64,000 nucleotides of DNA from Algoriphagus sp. Y33 (GCF_014838715.1 NZ_CP061947.1:5508001-5572000), one strand, 5' to 3'; positions 24,522 to 33,767 are shown, counted from the stretch's first letter. Notes: a model not told the origin generated them from the letters alone. A program made the numbers and translations.

Positions 24522-25259
24522 ATGACCTTAAAACGAACAGCCCTGGTCCTTGGGCTTATTTTCAGCGCAATATTGGCGGCTCCGGCGCAGCAATTCAAAG
24601 CATTGGTTTTCAGTAAAACTGCCGGCTTCCGCCACCAGTCCATTCCTGAGGCAGTAGCCGCGTTGAAAAAAATGGGAAAAACCCAGGTTTTCAGTGTGTA
24701 CACTACTGAAGATGCCGGTGAATTTACCGACGAAAAATTGGAAAAATATGATGTGGTGATTTTGACTTCTACCACGGGCACGATCTTTAATGATGAGCAA
24801 AAGGCTGCTTTTCAGCGATACGTTCAAAGTGGCAAAGGTGTAGTGGGGATCCACTCTGCTACTGATACTGAATACGAGTGGCCTTGGTACAATAAGATGA
24901 TAGGAGCCTATTTTCTTTCCCATCCTGCACAGCAGACGCTAAGACTTGACGTAGTGGATCAGACACATCCATCTACATGGCATCTGCCGAAAAACTGGCT
25001 GTGGACAGATGAATTGTATGAGTTCAAAGAAATTAATCCTGACATCAAGGTTCTGATCAAAGCGGATGAAAGTACGTATAAAGTAGCCAAGGGAAATGGT
25101 GACAACCATCCTATGGCTTGGTATCATGAATTTGATGGCGGAAGAGTGTTCTATACTGCGCTAGGCCATGTGGAGTCTGCCTGGGAAGATCCTGATTTCT
25201 TAAAGCACCTTTATGGAGGTATCTGGTACGCTGCTACGGGCGAGCCTTATAAGCAGTAA
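24522..25259 (+). CDS. ThuA-like domain secreted protein
   Basis: A 245-residue exported protein with signal peptide (LVLGLIFSAILAAPAQQ). The rest is a single ThuA domain, a class I glutamine-amidotransferase-like fold: FKALVFSKTAGFRHQS at the N-terminus, YDVVILTSTTG, GKGVVGIHSATD, HPMAWYHEFDGGRVFYT and LGHVESAWEDPDF. ThuA-like proteins act in sugar and trehalose utilisation; the substrate here is unknown. It is 66 bases after the dipeptidase gene and may be independent. Confidence 0.88.
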   Translation: MTLKRTALVLGLIFSAILAAPAQQFKALVFSKTAGFRHQSIPEAVAALKKMGKTQVFSVYTTEDAGEFTDEKLEKYDVVILTSTTGTIFNDEQKAAFQRYVQSGKGVVGIHSATDTEYEWPWYNKMIGAYFLSHPAQQTLRLDVVDQTHPSTWHLPKNWLWTDELYEFKEINPDIKVLIKADESTYKVAKGNGDNHPMAWYHEFDGGRVFYTALGHVESAWEDPDFLKHLYGGIWYAATGEPYKQ

Positions 25260-25373
25260 TTCGAAAACCTTCTGTCAGTTATGGCAGTTAAGACACTCAA
25301 ATCCTCTTGTCTGCAATAGCTGAATTTGGTGGCTCAGAGATTTTGAGGGTAATGATAAAAATGAAAATCTGAT

Positions 25374-25396
25374 TTACCGGAACTTAATGCCGGTAA
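25374..25396. repeat. Inverted repeat upstream of nifU-like gene
   Basis: TTACCGG (25374-25380) and CCGGTAA (25390-25396) are exact reverse complements nine bases apart, 32 bases before the next start. It could be an operator or a weak terminator of thuA. Confidence 0.5.
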
Positions 25397-25427
25397 TTCG
25401 GTTTTCTAAGTAAAAATCAAGAATACC

Positions 25428-26012
25428 ATGCTACAAGCACAAGCAAGACCTGTTCACCTCTACATGGAGGCTAATCCGAATCCCAATTCTTTGAAATTTG
25501 TAGCCAACTTTATGTTGGTGGATGAGGGGGTAAGTTTTGATTTTCCGGATGCTGAAGGTGCCAAAATAAGCCCATTGGCTCAGGAATTGTTCAATTTTGC
25601 CGCAGTGGAACGTGTATTTATCGCCTCAAATTTTGTGACGGTCACCAAATCGGAGAGTGTAGAGTGGGCCGAGATTCAGGGTATAGTTCGAGATCACATC
25701 AAGCAATACCTAGAGGCAGGCAAGGCTCCCGTTCCCGTAGCTTTTGAGAAAGATCCGCTTTTTGATGAGAATGATTCTGAGGTGGTAAAGAAGATCAAGG
25801 GAATTTTGGATGAGTATATTCGCCCGGCTGTAGAGCAAGATGGAGGAGCTATCGTTTTTCATTCTTTCCATGATGGTGTGGTCAAAGTTCAGTTGCAAGG
25901 CTCATGCTCGGGCTGTCCTTCCAGTACTGTCACTTTGAAAGCGGGTATTCAGAATCTTCTTACCAGAATGCTTCCTGATGAAGTGAAGGAAGTGGTGGCT
26001 GAGGGAGTATAA
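25428..26012 (+). CDS. Nfu/NifU-type iron-sulfur carrier protein
   Basis: A 194-residue cytoplasmic protein with an N-terminal Nfu N domain (EANPNPNSLKFVANFML, about 15-30) and a C-terminal NifU-like domain. The latter carries the cluster-binding Cys pair in GSCSGCPSSTVTLK (about residues 159-172). Such proteins receive Fe-S clusters from the SUF scaffold and deliver them to apoproteins. The C-terminal domain also has the usual EYIRPAVEQDGGAI. The DUF3810 gene starts 11 bases later. Confidence 0.93.
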   Translation: MLQAQARPVHLYMEANPNPNSLKFVANFMLVDEGVSFDFPDAEGAKISPLAQELFNFAAVERVFIASNFVTVTKSESVEWAEIQGIVRDHIKQYLEAGKAPVPVAFEKDPLFDENDSEVVKKIKGILDEYIRPAVEQDGGAIVFHSFHDGVVKVQLQGSCSGCPSSTVTLKAGIQNLLTRMLPDEVKEVVAEGV

Positions 26013-26023
26013 GCTAAAGTTAT

Positions 26024-27097
26024 ATGGGGAAAAGAGATTGGTCCTGGGCGATTCTTGGAGTTATTGCTTTGGGAATACGTTATTTGGCGGCTCAAAACCC
26101 AGATGCTACGGACGAAATTTATTCAAGAATTTTCTTTCCGGGAATTCGGAATGTAATAGATATGACGCTGGGAAGATTGCCTTTCCCCAGCGTTTATTTG
26201 TTTATAGTATCGGTGATGCTCGTTCTGCTCATATATTTTTTGAGGTTACGCAAAAGAAAAGGCTGGAGAAATAGGGTGTTCTACTCATTCCGGGCTCTAG
26301 CCAATGGACTTGGTGCCCTTGTCTTCTTTTTCCTTTTTCTTTGGGGGTTTAACTATCAGCGGACCCCTATAGTGCAACAATTGGGACTCAAGCCACAAGC
26401 CATGAATTTGGAGGAGTTGAAAAGCGAGTTGCTGATCACGCAACGTCTTGCGCAGCAGTACCGGAATTTTCTTACTGGGGACACACTGGCTATCGAAGAG
26501 ATCATGCCTTATCCCGAGCTGGAGAAGCTCGTCCGGGCCAACATCGCAGCGAATCTTGATATGTTGGGGTTGAATTTTACAGGAAGGCCTAGAACCAAGC
26601 TTTTCCCACCCCCGGGATTTATGAGAAAAATGGGTATCCTAGGTATTTATTTTCCTTTTACCGGAGAAAGTTACATCGATCCTACCTTGCATGCGTTGGA
26701 GCAACCATTCACTGTGGCTCATGAGATGGCTCACAGTTATGGAGTGACAGATGAGGGGGAGGCTAATTTTATCGCTTGGGTGATCTGCACAAATTCGGAT
26801 GACCCCTTATTACGTTATTCAGGGCAATTGAGATTGCTTACTTATCAGATTAGAGATTATTATAGAATGGCTCCTGAAGAGTACAAAGTATGGGTAAAAA
26901 CGCTGGATCGTGGGCTGCGGAATGATCTCATTTCCTTACAGAAAGCAAGTGAGGCAATCAAAGCTTATTCGATTGAATTGAGTAGAAAGACCAATGATGT
27001 CTTCTTAAAGACTCAAGGAGTAAAAGCTGGGATTAATAGCTATCAACAGTTGCCCAAGCTGGCATTTGCGTGGCGAAAACGGATGAAGTGGGAATAG
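26024..27097 (+). CDS. DUF3810 membrane-anchored putative metalloprotease
   Basis: A 357-residue protein with about three N-terminal membrane segments (WAILGVIALGIRYLA, VYLFIVSVMLVLLIYFL, GALVFFFLFLWGFNY). A soluble domain follows with a zinc-protease signature: HEMAHSYGVTDEGEANF, with the two His and Glu of HExxH and a third ligand candidate. The family is Bacteroidota-specific and its substrate is unknown. It is 11 bases after the nfu gene, suggesting one transcript. Confidence 0.9.
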   Translation: MGKRDWSWAILGVIALGIRYLAAQNPDATDEIYSRIFFPGIRNVIDMTLGRLPFPSVYLFIVSVMLVLLIYFLRLRKRKGWRNRVFYSFRALANGLGALVFFFLFLWGFNYQRTPIVQQLGLKPQAMNLEELKSELLITQRLAQQYRNFLTGDTLAIEEIMPYPELEKLVRANIAANLDMLGLNFTGRPRTKLFPPPGFMRKMGILGIYFPFTGESYIDPTLHALEQPFTVAHEMAHSYGVTDEGEANFIAWVICTNSDDPLLRYSGQLRLLTYQIRDYYRMAPEEYKVWVKTLDRGLRNDLISLQKASEAIKAYSIELSRKTNDVFLKTQGVKAGINSYQQLPKLAFAWRKRMKWE

Positions 27098-27241
27098 GCC
27101 TGCTATAATTGATTGTTTACCTTTTTTCTCTTTAGTTTGATGTGATTTCACAAAATCACTAGTTTGGAGTTTGCTTTACTGAACTTGATTCTTTTCGGTT
27201 AGTTGGATCAACTCATTTTTCACACCAAAACAAACTTACTT

Positions 27242-28138
27242 ATGCGCCCAATTCTAGTTCTGCTTTGTGTCTTCTTTTTCAGTCAAATCTGTATTGCTCA
27301 AATCACTATGGATACAGAGCGGAAAGATGACGGCAGTATTGAGATCTACGCTATCAATTCAGCTCAGGTTCCCTATACTATTTTGATTGATTATTCAGAT
27401 CTCACCAATATACTTCCTATTGGGTCTTCAGGCTTGGTAATGGCCCGTCCGGGCAAATCTAAAGTATCTACACTTAAGCCTAGAACTGAAGGCCAGGCAA
27501 CTAATATGCGTTACACTTATTCTTTTATTAAGGGCGATTATTTTTCGAAATCGAAAATTGAACCCCTGTATCTGATTCCTCTGCCGGAAGGGACTATTGC
27601 TACTGGAATTCGTTTGACTCATATCGAAAACCGTCTTCGGCCTAAAGAGGAGAATAAAGACTATGTGGGAGTTTCCTTTAGGTTTGGGTTGCCTACTGAG
27701 ATTGTTGCACCCCGCAAGGGGGTAGTTTCAGAGATCAGTATGGATAACTATGCGGATAAGAATAATTTGGATTTTGATCGTGGAGAAAACTACATAGAAC
27801 TTTTCCATGGGGATGGCTCACTTACCAAGATAATGGTTTTGAGACCCGGGAGTGAAAAAGTGAAGCTGGGGCAGGTGGTTTTTCCGGGTGATGTGATCGC
27901 CGAATCTGCTGGGGAAGACTACAATTCGGGGTTTCATGTGCGGGTGGCAAATATGAAGCCTGCGAAGGATGGAAAAGGTAGGCTCAGGTATAAGATGGAT
28001 CCTATCAAGTTTGTTTTCAAGGGAGGGGAGTCAGACATCTCCGAAATGCAAGAAATAGAGGTGGTGCATCCGATGGAGGTAATAACGGCGGAAATGAGTA
28101 AAAAAGAGAAGAAGATTTATGAGTCAAAAAAAGATTGA
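27242..28138 (+). CDS. Exported protein with degenerate M23-like domain
   Basis: A 298-residue exported protein. The ATG at 27242 opens a signal peptide (RPILVLLCVFFFSQICIAQ); a longer TTG frame is unlikely. The C-terminal half has the beta-sheet pattern of a LytM/M23 fold (FRFGLPTEIVAPRKGVV, ENYIELFHGDGSLTKIMVL, FPGDVIAES, GFHVRVANM). The HxxxD zinc motif is missing and only one His of HxH remains. It probably binds rather than cuts peptidoglycan or activates another hydrolase. The N-terminal half is a beta-rich domain of unknown role. Convergent with the EamA gene. Confidence 0.75.
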   Translation: MRPILVLLCVFFFSQICIAQITMDTERKDDGSIEIYAINSAQVPYTILIDYSDLTNILPIGSSGLVMARPGKSKVSTLKPRTEGQATNMRYTYSFIKGDYFSKSKIEPLYLIPLPEGTIATGIRLTHIENRLRPKEENKDYVGVSFRFGLPTEIVAPRKGVVSEISMDNYADKNNLDFDRGENYIELFHGDGSLTKIMVLRPGSEKVKLGQVVFPGDVIAESAGEDYNSGFHVRVANMKPAKDGKGRLRYKMDPIKFVFKGGESDISEMQEIEVVHPMEVITAEMSKKEKKIYESKKD

Positions 28139-28139
28139 G

Positions 28140-29039
28140 TTACTTCTTTCGATTTCCCACCCATACACCTACAATGACAGCCACTATACCGATGTAATGG
28201 CCCAGCAATAGAACTTCCCCGTCAAGCACTCCCCAAAAGATGGCCACAATAGGTATAATATAGGTCACCGAGGCGGCAAAGACCGGAGTAGCCGTCTTTA
28301 CCATCACATTGAAAATAATTAATGCGATAGCTGTGCCCATCACGCCCAGTATAGTAAGGTACCCCAAAGCAGGGAGTGCCCCTGTTACATTCACCACTTT
28401 GTAAGAAAATTGTGTGCCGGCCATCAAATAGATCAGTGCCGCCGGTAAAACCATGATCAGGGAGATAGCAGTGATCTCTATGGGTTTGAGTTTTTGAAAG
28501 CGGTATTTGATAATATTCAGATTGAATCCATAGCAGATACAGGCTAAGATCACATAGAATGCATGCGAGTTGATGTCCGTAAAAGCCCCGAATCCTGATC
28601 CCTCTTTGACAGTGACTAGCACGAAAACTCCGATAAATGCAATCGCTAAACCTATAGCATTTCTTAGTGTGATTTTGGAGTGGAAAAACAATGCGCCTAT
28701 GACCACTACGGATAGGGGAGTCAGCGCATTCAGTACGCCTGTAAGTGAGCTGCTAAGTTGGGTTTGGGCTTTTGCGAAAAGAAAAGCAGGAATAAAACTT
28801 CCAACCAATCCCACGATGATTAGATTTTTGATCTGGTTTTTATCAAGTTTCCTGATCCTTGGAATAGACAAGGGGAGCAGAAATGTAGCCGCAGCTACTA
28901 TTCTATAGGCTCCGACTTCTCCTGCTGAAAATACTTCCAGACCTCTTTTGATAAGGATAAATGAGCTGCCCCAAATGAGAGACAAAAGGATAAGTAAACC
29001 CCAGTTCTTGAGATTGTTGTCGGTAGTGGTAGTGGGCAT
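28140..29039 (-). CDS. EamA family drug/metabolite transporter
   Basis: A 299-residue inner-membrane protein with ten hydrophobic helices in two repeats, as in the EamA/RhaT branch of the drug/metabolite transporters. The first repeat has LLILLSLIWGSSFILIKRGL, the conserved WGSSF motif, and the second has GTAIALIIFNVMVK. The substrate is not predictable; family members export amino acids or metabolites. It is a single minus-strand gene. Confidence 0.9.
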   Translation of the reverse strand: MPTTTTDNNLKNWGLLILLSLIWGSSFILIKRGLEVFSAGEVGAYRIVAAATFLLPLSIPRIRKLDKNQIKNLIIVGLVGSFIPAFLFAKAQTQLSSSLTGVLNALTPLSVVVIGALFFHSKITLRNAIGLAIAFIGVFVLVTVKEGSGFGAFTDINSHAFYVILACICYGFNLNIIKYRFQKLKPIEITAISLIMVLPAALIYLMAGTQFSYKVVNVTGALPALGYLTILGVMGTAIALIIFNVMVKTATPVFAASVTYIIPIVAIFWGVLDGEVLLLGHYIGIVAVIVGVWVGNRKK

Positions 29040-29385
29040 CGGCTATGACAGAGGATTGTCTGCTTTGCAAAGGAAGCAAAACCCTAGAAAAGTTTCTTAC
29101 CAAGTGCCGGAGAAAATTGGAAGTTAGACATCAATTGACAGCTATCTACAAATTGGGAAGAGTGAACGGGTTCTTACATTTGTATAGCCAAGCTGAACTG
29201 GCAATAAAACAAGTATTTGGATGCTCCTGATTTTACCATGGCAAATTGCATTGTAAAATATGCCGGTAACAGTTAAAAGTTTATGGGTATAGCCAAACAA
29301 ACCCATCAAATCAAGAAAGTTTTTATGTTTATAACCATTTTTTAAATCAAATTTATTGTTAATTTTATGGTTATAACCATAAAAA
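29040..29385. other. Intergenic region with operator array
   Basis: The left part (29041-29279) shows no convincing gene; the 61-codon frame at 29045..29230 has no coding character. The right part is the operator-like repeat array before the ATPase gene. Confidence 0.6.
29280..29384. promoter_or_regulatory. Three operator-like sites at exact 42-bp spacing
   Basis: TTTATG starts at 29280, 29322 and 29364, exactly 42 bases apart. Each continues with a variant of TATAACCA: TTTATGGGTATAGCCAAA, TTTATGTTTATAACCATT and TTTATGGTTATAACCATA. The first two units also share ATCAAAT at the same offset, so this is a diverged 42-bp tandem repeat. The third unit forms a perfect 22-base palindrome (29363-29384) ending one base before the ATG. 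A regulator bound here would cover the promoter and the ribosome site. Confidence 0.75.
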
Positions 29386-30600
29386 ATGATTTCAAGAACG
29401 ACTTATTTCGAACAATTAAGAGAATTCATCGACAAGCCACAGATCAAAATCCTGACAGGAATAAGAAGAAGTGGCAAGTCCACCTCCCTATTGCTACTCA
29501 AGGAAGAGTTGTTGTCAAGGGGGATCGGTGTCGATCAAATCGTTTTGATCAACTTGGAAAGTTTTACTTTTTCCGAATTGCGCACAGCTGCACAGTTACA
29601 CAATTATGTCGCAGACAGGATACAAAAAGGGAAGAAAACGTACTTGCTTCTGGATGAAATCCAAGAGGTGGTGGAATGGGAAAAAGCTGTCAACTCATTT
29701 TTGGTGGATTTTGATGTGGATATTTACCTCACCGGATCCAATTCCCATCTATTGTCTTCTGAGTTGGCTACCTATTTGGCTGGACGCTATGTGGAGATTC
29801 CCGTTTATACGCTTTCTTTTTCCGAATATTTACAATTTAGGTCTGCCTATTTCCCAAAAGAAAAAGCTGATAACAAAACCGCATTTCTTTCCTATTTGCG
29901 TTTGGGTGGCTTTCCTGTAATACATACCGCTGATTATTCAGTAGAAACAGCCTATAAAGTAGTGTATGATATCTATTCTTCTGTCATCCTCCGAGACACG
30001 GTACAACGCTACAAAATAAGGGATGTGGAGCTATTGGAGAGGATTGTCAAATATGCTTTTGACAATATTGGCAATACTTTTTCCGGCAAAAATGTAGCTG
30101 ACTACTTCAAAAGCCAACAACGGAAAATAGATATCAATACGGTATATAATTATCTCAATGCGTTGGAGGGTGCTTTTATTTTATACCGTGCATCCCGGTA
30201 TGATATCAAAGGGAAGGAAATTTTGAAGACCCAAGAGAAATTCTATTTGAGCGATGTGGGCTTACTCTACGCTACCATGGGTTATCGGGATAGAATGATT
30301 TCGGGTATTTTGGAAAACATTGTTTACTTGGAATTCAAAAGAAGAGGATACACCGTTTATGTAGGAAAATACATTGATAAAGAAATTGACTTCATAGCGG
30401 AGAAACAAGGGCAAAAAATATATGCCCAAGTGGCATATAAGCTGGAAAGCGAGCAAACAGTCGAGCGGGAATTTTCCACACTTTTGTCTGTCAAGGATCA
30501 ATATCCAAAATTTGTGGTCACACTGGATGATTTTTGGAAAGAATCCGTTGAAGGCGTGCAGCATATCCATTTATCCGATTTTTTGTTGCATACTTTCTGA
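29386..30600 (+). CDS. AAA_14/DUF4143 ATP-binding protein
   Basis: A 404-residue P-loop protein of the same architecture as the one at 16540..17760. Walker A is GIRRSGKSTSLLLL (about 25-38), Walker B is TYLLLDEIQEV, and DIYLTGSNSHLLSSELATYL follows with LAGRYVEIPVYTLSFSEYL. A winged-helix segment (GKNVADYFKSQQRKIDIN) lies near residue 240, and the DUF4143 nuclease-like C-terminus has VYVGKYIDKEIDFIAEKQG. The ATG follows directly on a palindromic operator array, so expression is probably tightly repressed, perhaps by this protein itself. Its biological role is not known. Confidence 0.85.
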   Translation: MISRTTYFEQLREFIDKPQIKILTGIRRSGKSTSLLLLKEELLSRGIGVDQIVLINLESFTFSELRTAAQLHNYVADRIQKGKKTYLLLDEIQEVVEWEKAVNSFLVDFDVDIYLTGSNSHLLSSELATYLAGRYVEIPVYTLSFSEYLQFRSAYFPKEKADNKTAFLSYLRLGGFPVIHTADYSVETAYKVVYDIYSSVILRDTVQRYKIRDVELLERIVKYAFDNIGNTFSGKNVADYFKSQQRKIDINTVYNYLNALEGAFILYRASRYDIKGKEILKTQEKFYLSDVGLLYATMGYRDRMISGILENIVYLEFKRRGYTVYVGKYIDKEIDFIAEKQGQKIYAQVAYKLESEQTVEREFSTLLSVKDQYPKFVVTLDDFWKESVEGVQHIHLSDFLLHTF

Positions 30601-30716
30601 TTCAAGGAATAACGATTTAAATCAAGCATGCTTTTCCGAAGATTGTCATCTGGCTGAGTCTAGTGGTAAAGTTGAAGCTAACCTTTCAACCTTACCACTT
30701 TTCATCTTTATTGCTT

Positions 30717-31706
30717 CTAAAAAACGTGATCAGCATAGACATCAGAGATTTGCTCTAATATCTCACAGACATGTTCGTATGATTCAGCAGTAACCATTTC
30801 GGCACGGTATTGCTTGAAGTTTGGCATTCCTCTGAAGTAATTCGTGTAGTGTCTCCTCATTTCAAGAATCCCGAGTTTTGGGCCTTTCCATTCTACAGAA
30901 AAATCCAAGTGTTTCGTTGCTACGGCAATTCTTTCTTCCAATCCCGGAAGGGCAAGCTTTTCTCCGGTAGCTAGAAAATGCTTGATCTCATTGAAAATCC
31001 AGGGGTATCCGATAGATGCTCTGCCGATCATCATGCCATCCACGTTATATTTATCCTTGTATTCTTGCGCCTTCTCAGGTGAATCTATGTCTCCGTTTCC
31101 GAATACAGGGATGTGTAGGCGTGGGTTCTCTTTCACTTTATTCAGGTAACTCCAGTCTGCCTCGCCCTTGTACATCTGTTTTCGCGTACGTGCATGTATG
31201 CTGATGGCCTGGATTCCCACGTCTTGAAGCCGCTCTGCTACTTCTACGATGCGGATGGTATCATTGTCCCACCCAAGACGTGTCTTGACTGTCACAGGGA
31301 TGTTTACGGCTTTCACGATTTCCGCAGTCATGGAGACCATCTTGTCTATGTCCAGAAGAATCCCGGCACCGGCACCTTTGCAGGCTACTTTGTTTACCGG
31401 ACAGCCATAATTGATATCCAAAATGTCTGGCTGAGCTTCTTCGACGATAGCTGCCGCTTCTCGCATGGAATCGATCTCGTTGCCAAAGATCTGAATCCCA
31501 ATAGGTCTCTCGTAATCAAAAATATCCAGTTTAGCCACGCTCTTAGCTGCGTCACGGATCAAACCTTCCGAACTGATAAATTCTGTGTACATCAGATCCG
31601 CTCCGTTCTGCTTGCACACAGCCCTGAATGGCGGATCACTGACATCTTCCATCGGTGCGAGCAACAAGGGGAAGTCCCCTAACTCCAAGTTTCCTATCTT
31701 AACCAC
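30717..31706 (-). CDS. dusB: tRNA dihydrouridine synthase DusB
   Basis: A 329-residue FMN enzyme reducing uridines in the D-loop of tRNA. The start codon is GTG. The TIM barrel opens with LLLAPMEDVSDPPFR, the catalytic Cys is in NYGCPVNKVACKGAGAG, and the FMN/RNA residues lie in VTVKTRLGW, ISIHARTRKQMY, VFGNGDI and MMIGRASIGYPWIF. These match DusB. Convergent with the ATPase upstream in the map and divergent from the CPBP gene. Confidence 0.94.
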   Translation of the reverse strand: MVKIGNLELGDFPLLLAPMEDVSDPPFRAVCKQNGADLMYTEFISSEGLIRDAAKSVAKLDIFDYERPIGIQIFGNEIDSMREAAAIVEEAQPDILDINYGCPVNKVACKGAGAGILLDIDKMVSMTAEIVKAVNIPVTVKTRLGWDNDTIRIVEVAERLQDVGIQAISIHARTRKQMYKGEADWSYLNKVKENPRLHIPVFGNGDIDSPEKAQEYKDKYNVDGMMIGRASIGYPWIFNEIKHFLATGEKLALPGLEERIAVATKHLDFSVEWKGPKLGILEMRRHYTNYFRGMPNFKQYRAEMVTAESYEHVCEILEQISDVYADHVF

Positions 31707-31715
31707 TTCTTATTT

Positions 31716-31723
31716 TAAATTTG
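31716..31723 (+). promoter_or_regulatory. CPBP operon promoter, -7 element
   Basis: TAAATTTG matches TAnnTTTG, 19 bases before the ATG of the CPBP protease gene. A TTG at the ideal distance is not seen. Confidence 0.45.
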
Positions 31724-31742
31724 CCGTAAATTTACCCCAATT

Positions 31743-32693
31743 ATGGAGATATACGAAACGGATTCAGAAATAGCTAAGCGGAAGAACTGGCTTTTGTCCT
31801 TGATAGTCATTGTTTTAGTTACAATAGGCATTTTGTTGGTTCTTCAGTCTGTTGCACTGGCAGTTGCTCCTTTTCTTTTTAATTTATCTATTCAGGAGAT
31901 TTTGGGGCTGATGACGGGAGATTTTTCAGCAGAGAATGGTCGGATGGCCATACTTTTTATTCAGGGAATCGGTTCTGGAATTGGCTTTTGGGTAGCCGCT
32001 TATGTGATCATTCATTACATTGATAAAGTGGATCTTCATTGGGAAATCCAATTGTCACGGTTTAATGTCTCAGGCGGGGGCTTGGTTTTGTTAATCACTT
32101 TAGGGGGAATGCTTTTCAATGGATTGCTTATTTATTGGAATTCCCAGTTGATTTTTCCTGAATCTATGTCGGGGATAGAGTCTTGGATGAAGGAGATGGA
32201 GGATCAATTACTTAAGTTTACGCTTTTCCTGACCGATTTTCAGTCAATCCCGGAGCTTTTGATGGGGGTAGTGGTGATCGGTATACTTGCCGGAATCGGT
32301 GAGGAAATGTTTTTCCGGGGGCTGATTCAGCCCAAGATGCATCAGTACACAGGTAATGCCCATGTGGGTATTTGGTTGACTGCGTTTATCTTTTCTGCAA
32401 TACATGCTCAATTCTATGGTTTTCTGCCTCGATTGTTTTTGGGTGGGATGTTTGGTTACCTTTATTACTATTCCGGTAGCCTTACCTATCCGATATTAGC
32501 CCATATTGTGAATAATACCTTTACGATATTGATGGTCTATGCTTCTAACCAAGGGATGATTGATTTTGATATGGAATCGACAGATACGGTATCTTATCCT
32601 GCGGCTATTGTAGGCTTATTGGTTCTTTTGGCAGGAATCTTTTACTTTAAGAAAATAAATAAACCCGATGGAGAACTGGAACAAGGTGTTTGA
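31743..32693 (+). CDS. CPBP family intramembrane metalloprotease
   Basis: A 316-residue multi-helix membrane protein of the CAAX-protease and bacteriocin-processing (Abi) family. The first catalytic motif is GIGEEMFFRGLIQP (EExxxR), followed by FSAIHAQFYGFLPR (FxxxH) and PILAHIVNNTF (HxxxN). It has about eight hydrophobic segments. Such enzymes process membrane substrates, but no target is known here. It heads a tight operon: the DUF2007 gene overlaps its end by 26 bases. Confidence 0.92.
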   Translation: MEIYETDSEIAKRKNWLLSLIVIVLVTIGILLVLQSVALAVAPFLFNLSIQEILGLMTGDFSAENGRMAILFIQGIGSGIGFWVAAYVIIHYIDKVDLHWEIQLSRFNVSGGGLVLLITLGGMLFNGLLIYWNSQLIFPESMSGIESWMKEMEDQLLKFTLFLTDFQSIPELLMGVVVIGILAGIGEEMFFRGLIQPKMHQYTGNAHVGIWLTAFIFSAIHAQFYGFLPRLFLGGMFGYLYYYSGSLTYPILAHIVNNTFTILMVYASNQGMIDFDMESTDTVSYPAAIVGLLVLLAGIFYFKKINKPDGELEQGV

Positions 32694-32874
32694 AAGTCCT
32701 ATGCAAGTGAGGGCTGAGATTGTCAGAAGTATTTTGGAGGAGCATCAAATTCAGGCCGTAGTGTTGAATAAAAAGGAAACAGTATATCAGATTTTTGGGA
32801 ATTACGAGGTGCATGTGCAGCACGAAGATATGATGTTGGCAACTAACCTAATCCAGAATGAGATCACGTTTTAG
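32668..32874 (+). CDS. DUF2007 putative signal-transducing protein
   Basis: A 68-residue protein with the ferredoxin-like DUF2007 fold: NKVFESPMQVRAEIVRSIL, then EHQIQAVVLNKKETVY, and YEVHVQHEDMMLATNLI. Family members are small cytoplasmic proteins of unknown, possibly regulatory function and often sit next to cdsA in Bacteroidota. It overlaps the CPBP gene by 26 bases and the cdsA gene by 17 bases. Confidence 0.9.
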   Translation: MENWNKVFESPMQVRAEIVRSILEEHQIQAVVLNKKETVYQIFGNYEVHVQHEDMMLATNLIQNEITF

Positions 32875-33697
32875 TATCAACAATTACAGTAATCTGGGGC
32901 AGAGAGCCATCACGGCGTTGTTTGGAGCATTGATTATCGTTGGGGGATGTATTTATTCTGACTGGACGTATTTTCTTGTGTTTGCGGGGATTTTAGGGTT
33001 TTCCCAAATGGAGTTCTATAAACTGAGCGGACTTGATGGGATGCTTCCTCTGAAGAGTTTCGGCACCTTTCTGGGACTGATGATTTTCTGCTTGACCTTT
33101 ATGGTGGAGAAGGAGCATCTGTCCGGGAAATATTTTTATCTTATCTTTCCGATAGTCTCACTTACCTTTTTTATTAAGCTTTATCGCAAAACAGACAAAA
33201 AACCCTTCACCGGAGTTGCGTATACTTTTTTGGGTCTTTTCTACGTGGCGGTGCCGTTTTCCCTGCTGAATCTTGCAGTATTTTCAGTAGATGCTACCTA
33301 TAATTACGAGATTATCATTGGCTGTTTGTTGATTCTCTGGGCTAGCGATACGGGAGCCTATTTTGCGGGAACAAAATTTGGCAAGACTAAGTTATTCGAA
33401 CGGGTTTCGCCTAAGAAGTCTTGGGAAGGCTTTTTAGGGGGAGCTTTTTCAGCAATAGGAGTGGCTTTCATCCTGACACGATATTTTCACGTAATAGAAG
33501 ACTGGAAATGGCTGGTAATTGCAGGGATTATCATAATTGCAGGAACTTATGGAGATCTGATTGAATCCCTATTTAAGCGGTCCATTGAGATTAAAGATTC
33601 CGGGAGAGGACTTCCCGGTCACGGTGGATTTATGGACCGATTTGACGGATTGTTACTTTCGGCTCCATTTATCACTGCCTTTTTGAAAATATTCTAA
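32858..33697 (+). CDS. cdsA: Phosphatidate cytidylyltransferase
   Basis: A 279-residue integral membrane enzyme making CDP-diacylglycerol, the precursor of phosphatidylethanolamine and phosphatidylglycerol. About eight membrane helices are visible. The C-terminal signature is SPKKSWEGFLGGAFSAIG with IKDSGRGLPGHGGFMDRFDG, including the conserved Asp pair and the His. The start overlaps the DUF2007 gene. In related genomes psd commonly follows; here a gdh gene and an island of about 3 kb lie between. Confidence 0.93.
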   Translation: MRSRFSINNYSNLGQRAITALFGALIIVGGCIYSDWTYFLVFAGILGFSQMEFYKLSGLDGMLPLKSFGTFLGLMIFCLTFMVEKEHLSGKYFYLIFPIVSLTFFIKLYRKTDKKPFTGVAYTFLGLFYVAVPFSLLNLAVFSVDATYNYEIIIGCLLILWASDTGAYFAGTKFGKTKLFERVSPKKSWEGFLGGAFSAIGVAFILTRYFHVIEDWKWLVIAGIIIIAGTYGDLIESLFKRSIEIKDSGRGLPGHGGFMDRFDGLLLSAPFITAFLKIF

Positions 33698-33767
33698 TTT
33701 GAAGCCCTCCTGATTGAAAATCTGCTTAATATTGCATCGTATTTGAATAACTAAATCAAACCCGAAT

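Noticed and set aside
29045..29230. 61-codon plus-strand frame with a CxxC near its start
   Set aside because: The CxxC attracted attention, but the rest has no zinc-ribbon or other pattern and the frame abuts the EamA start on the other strand.
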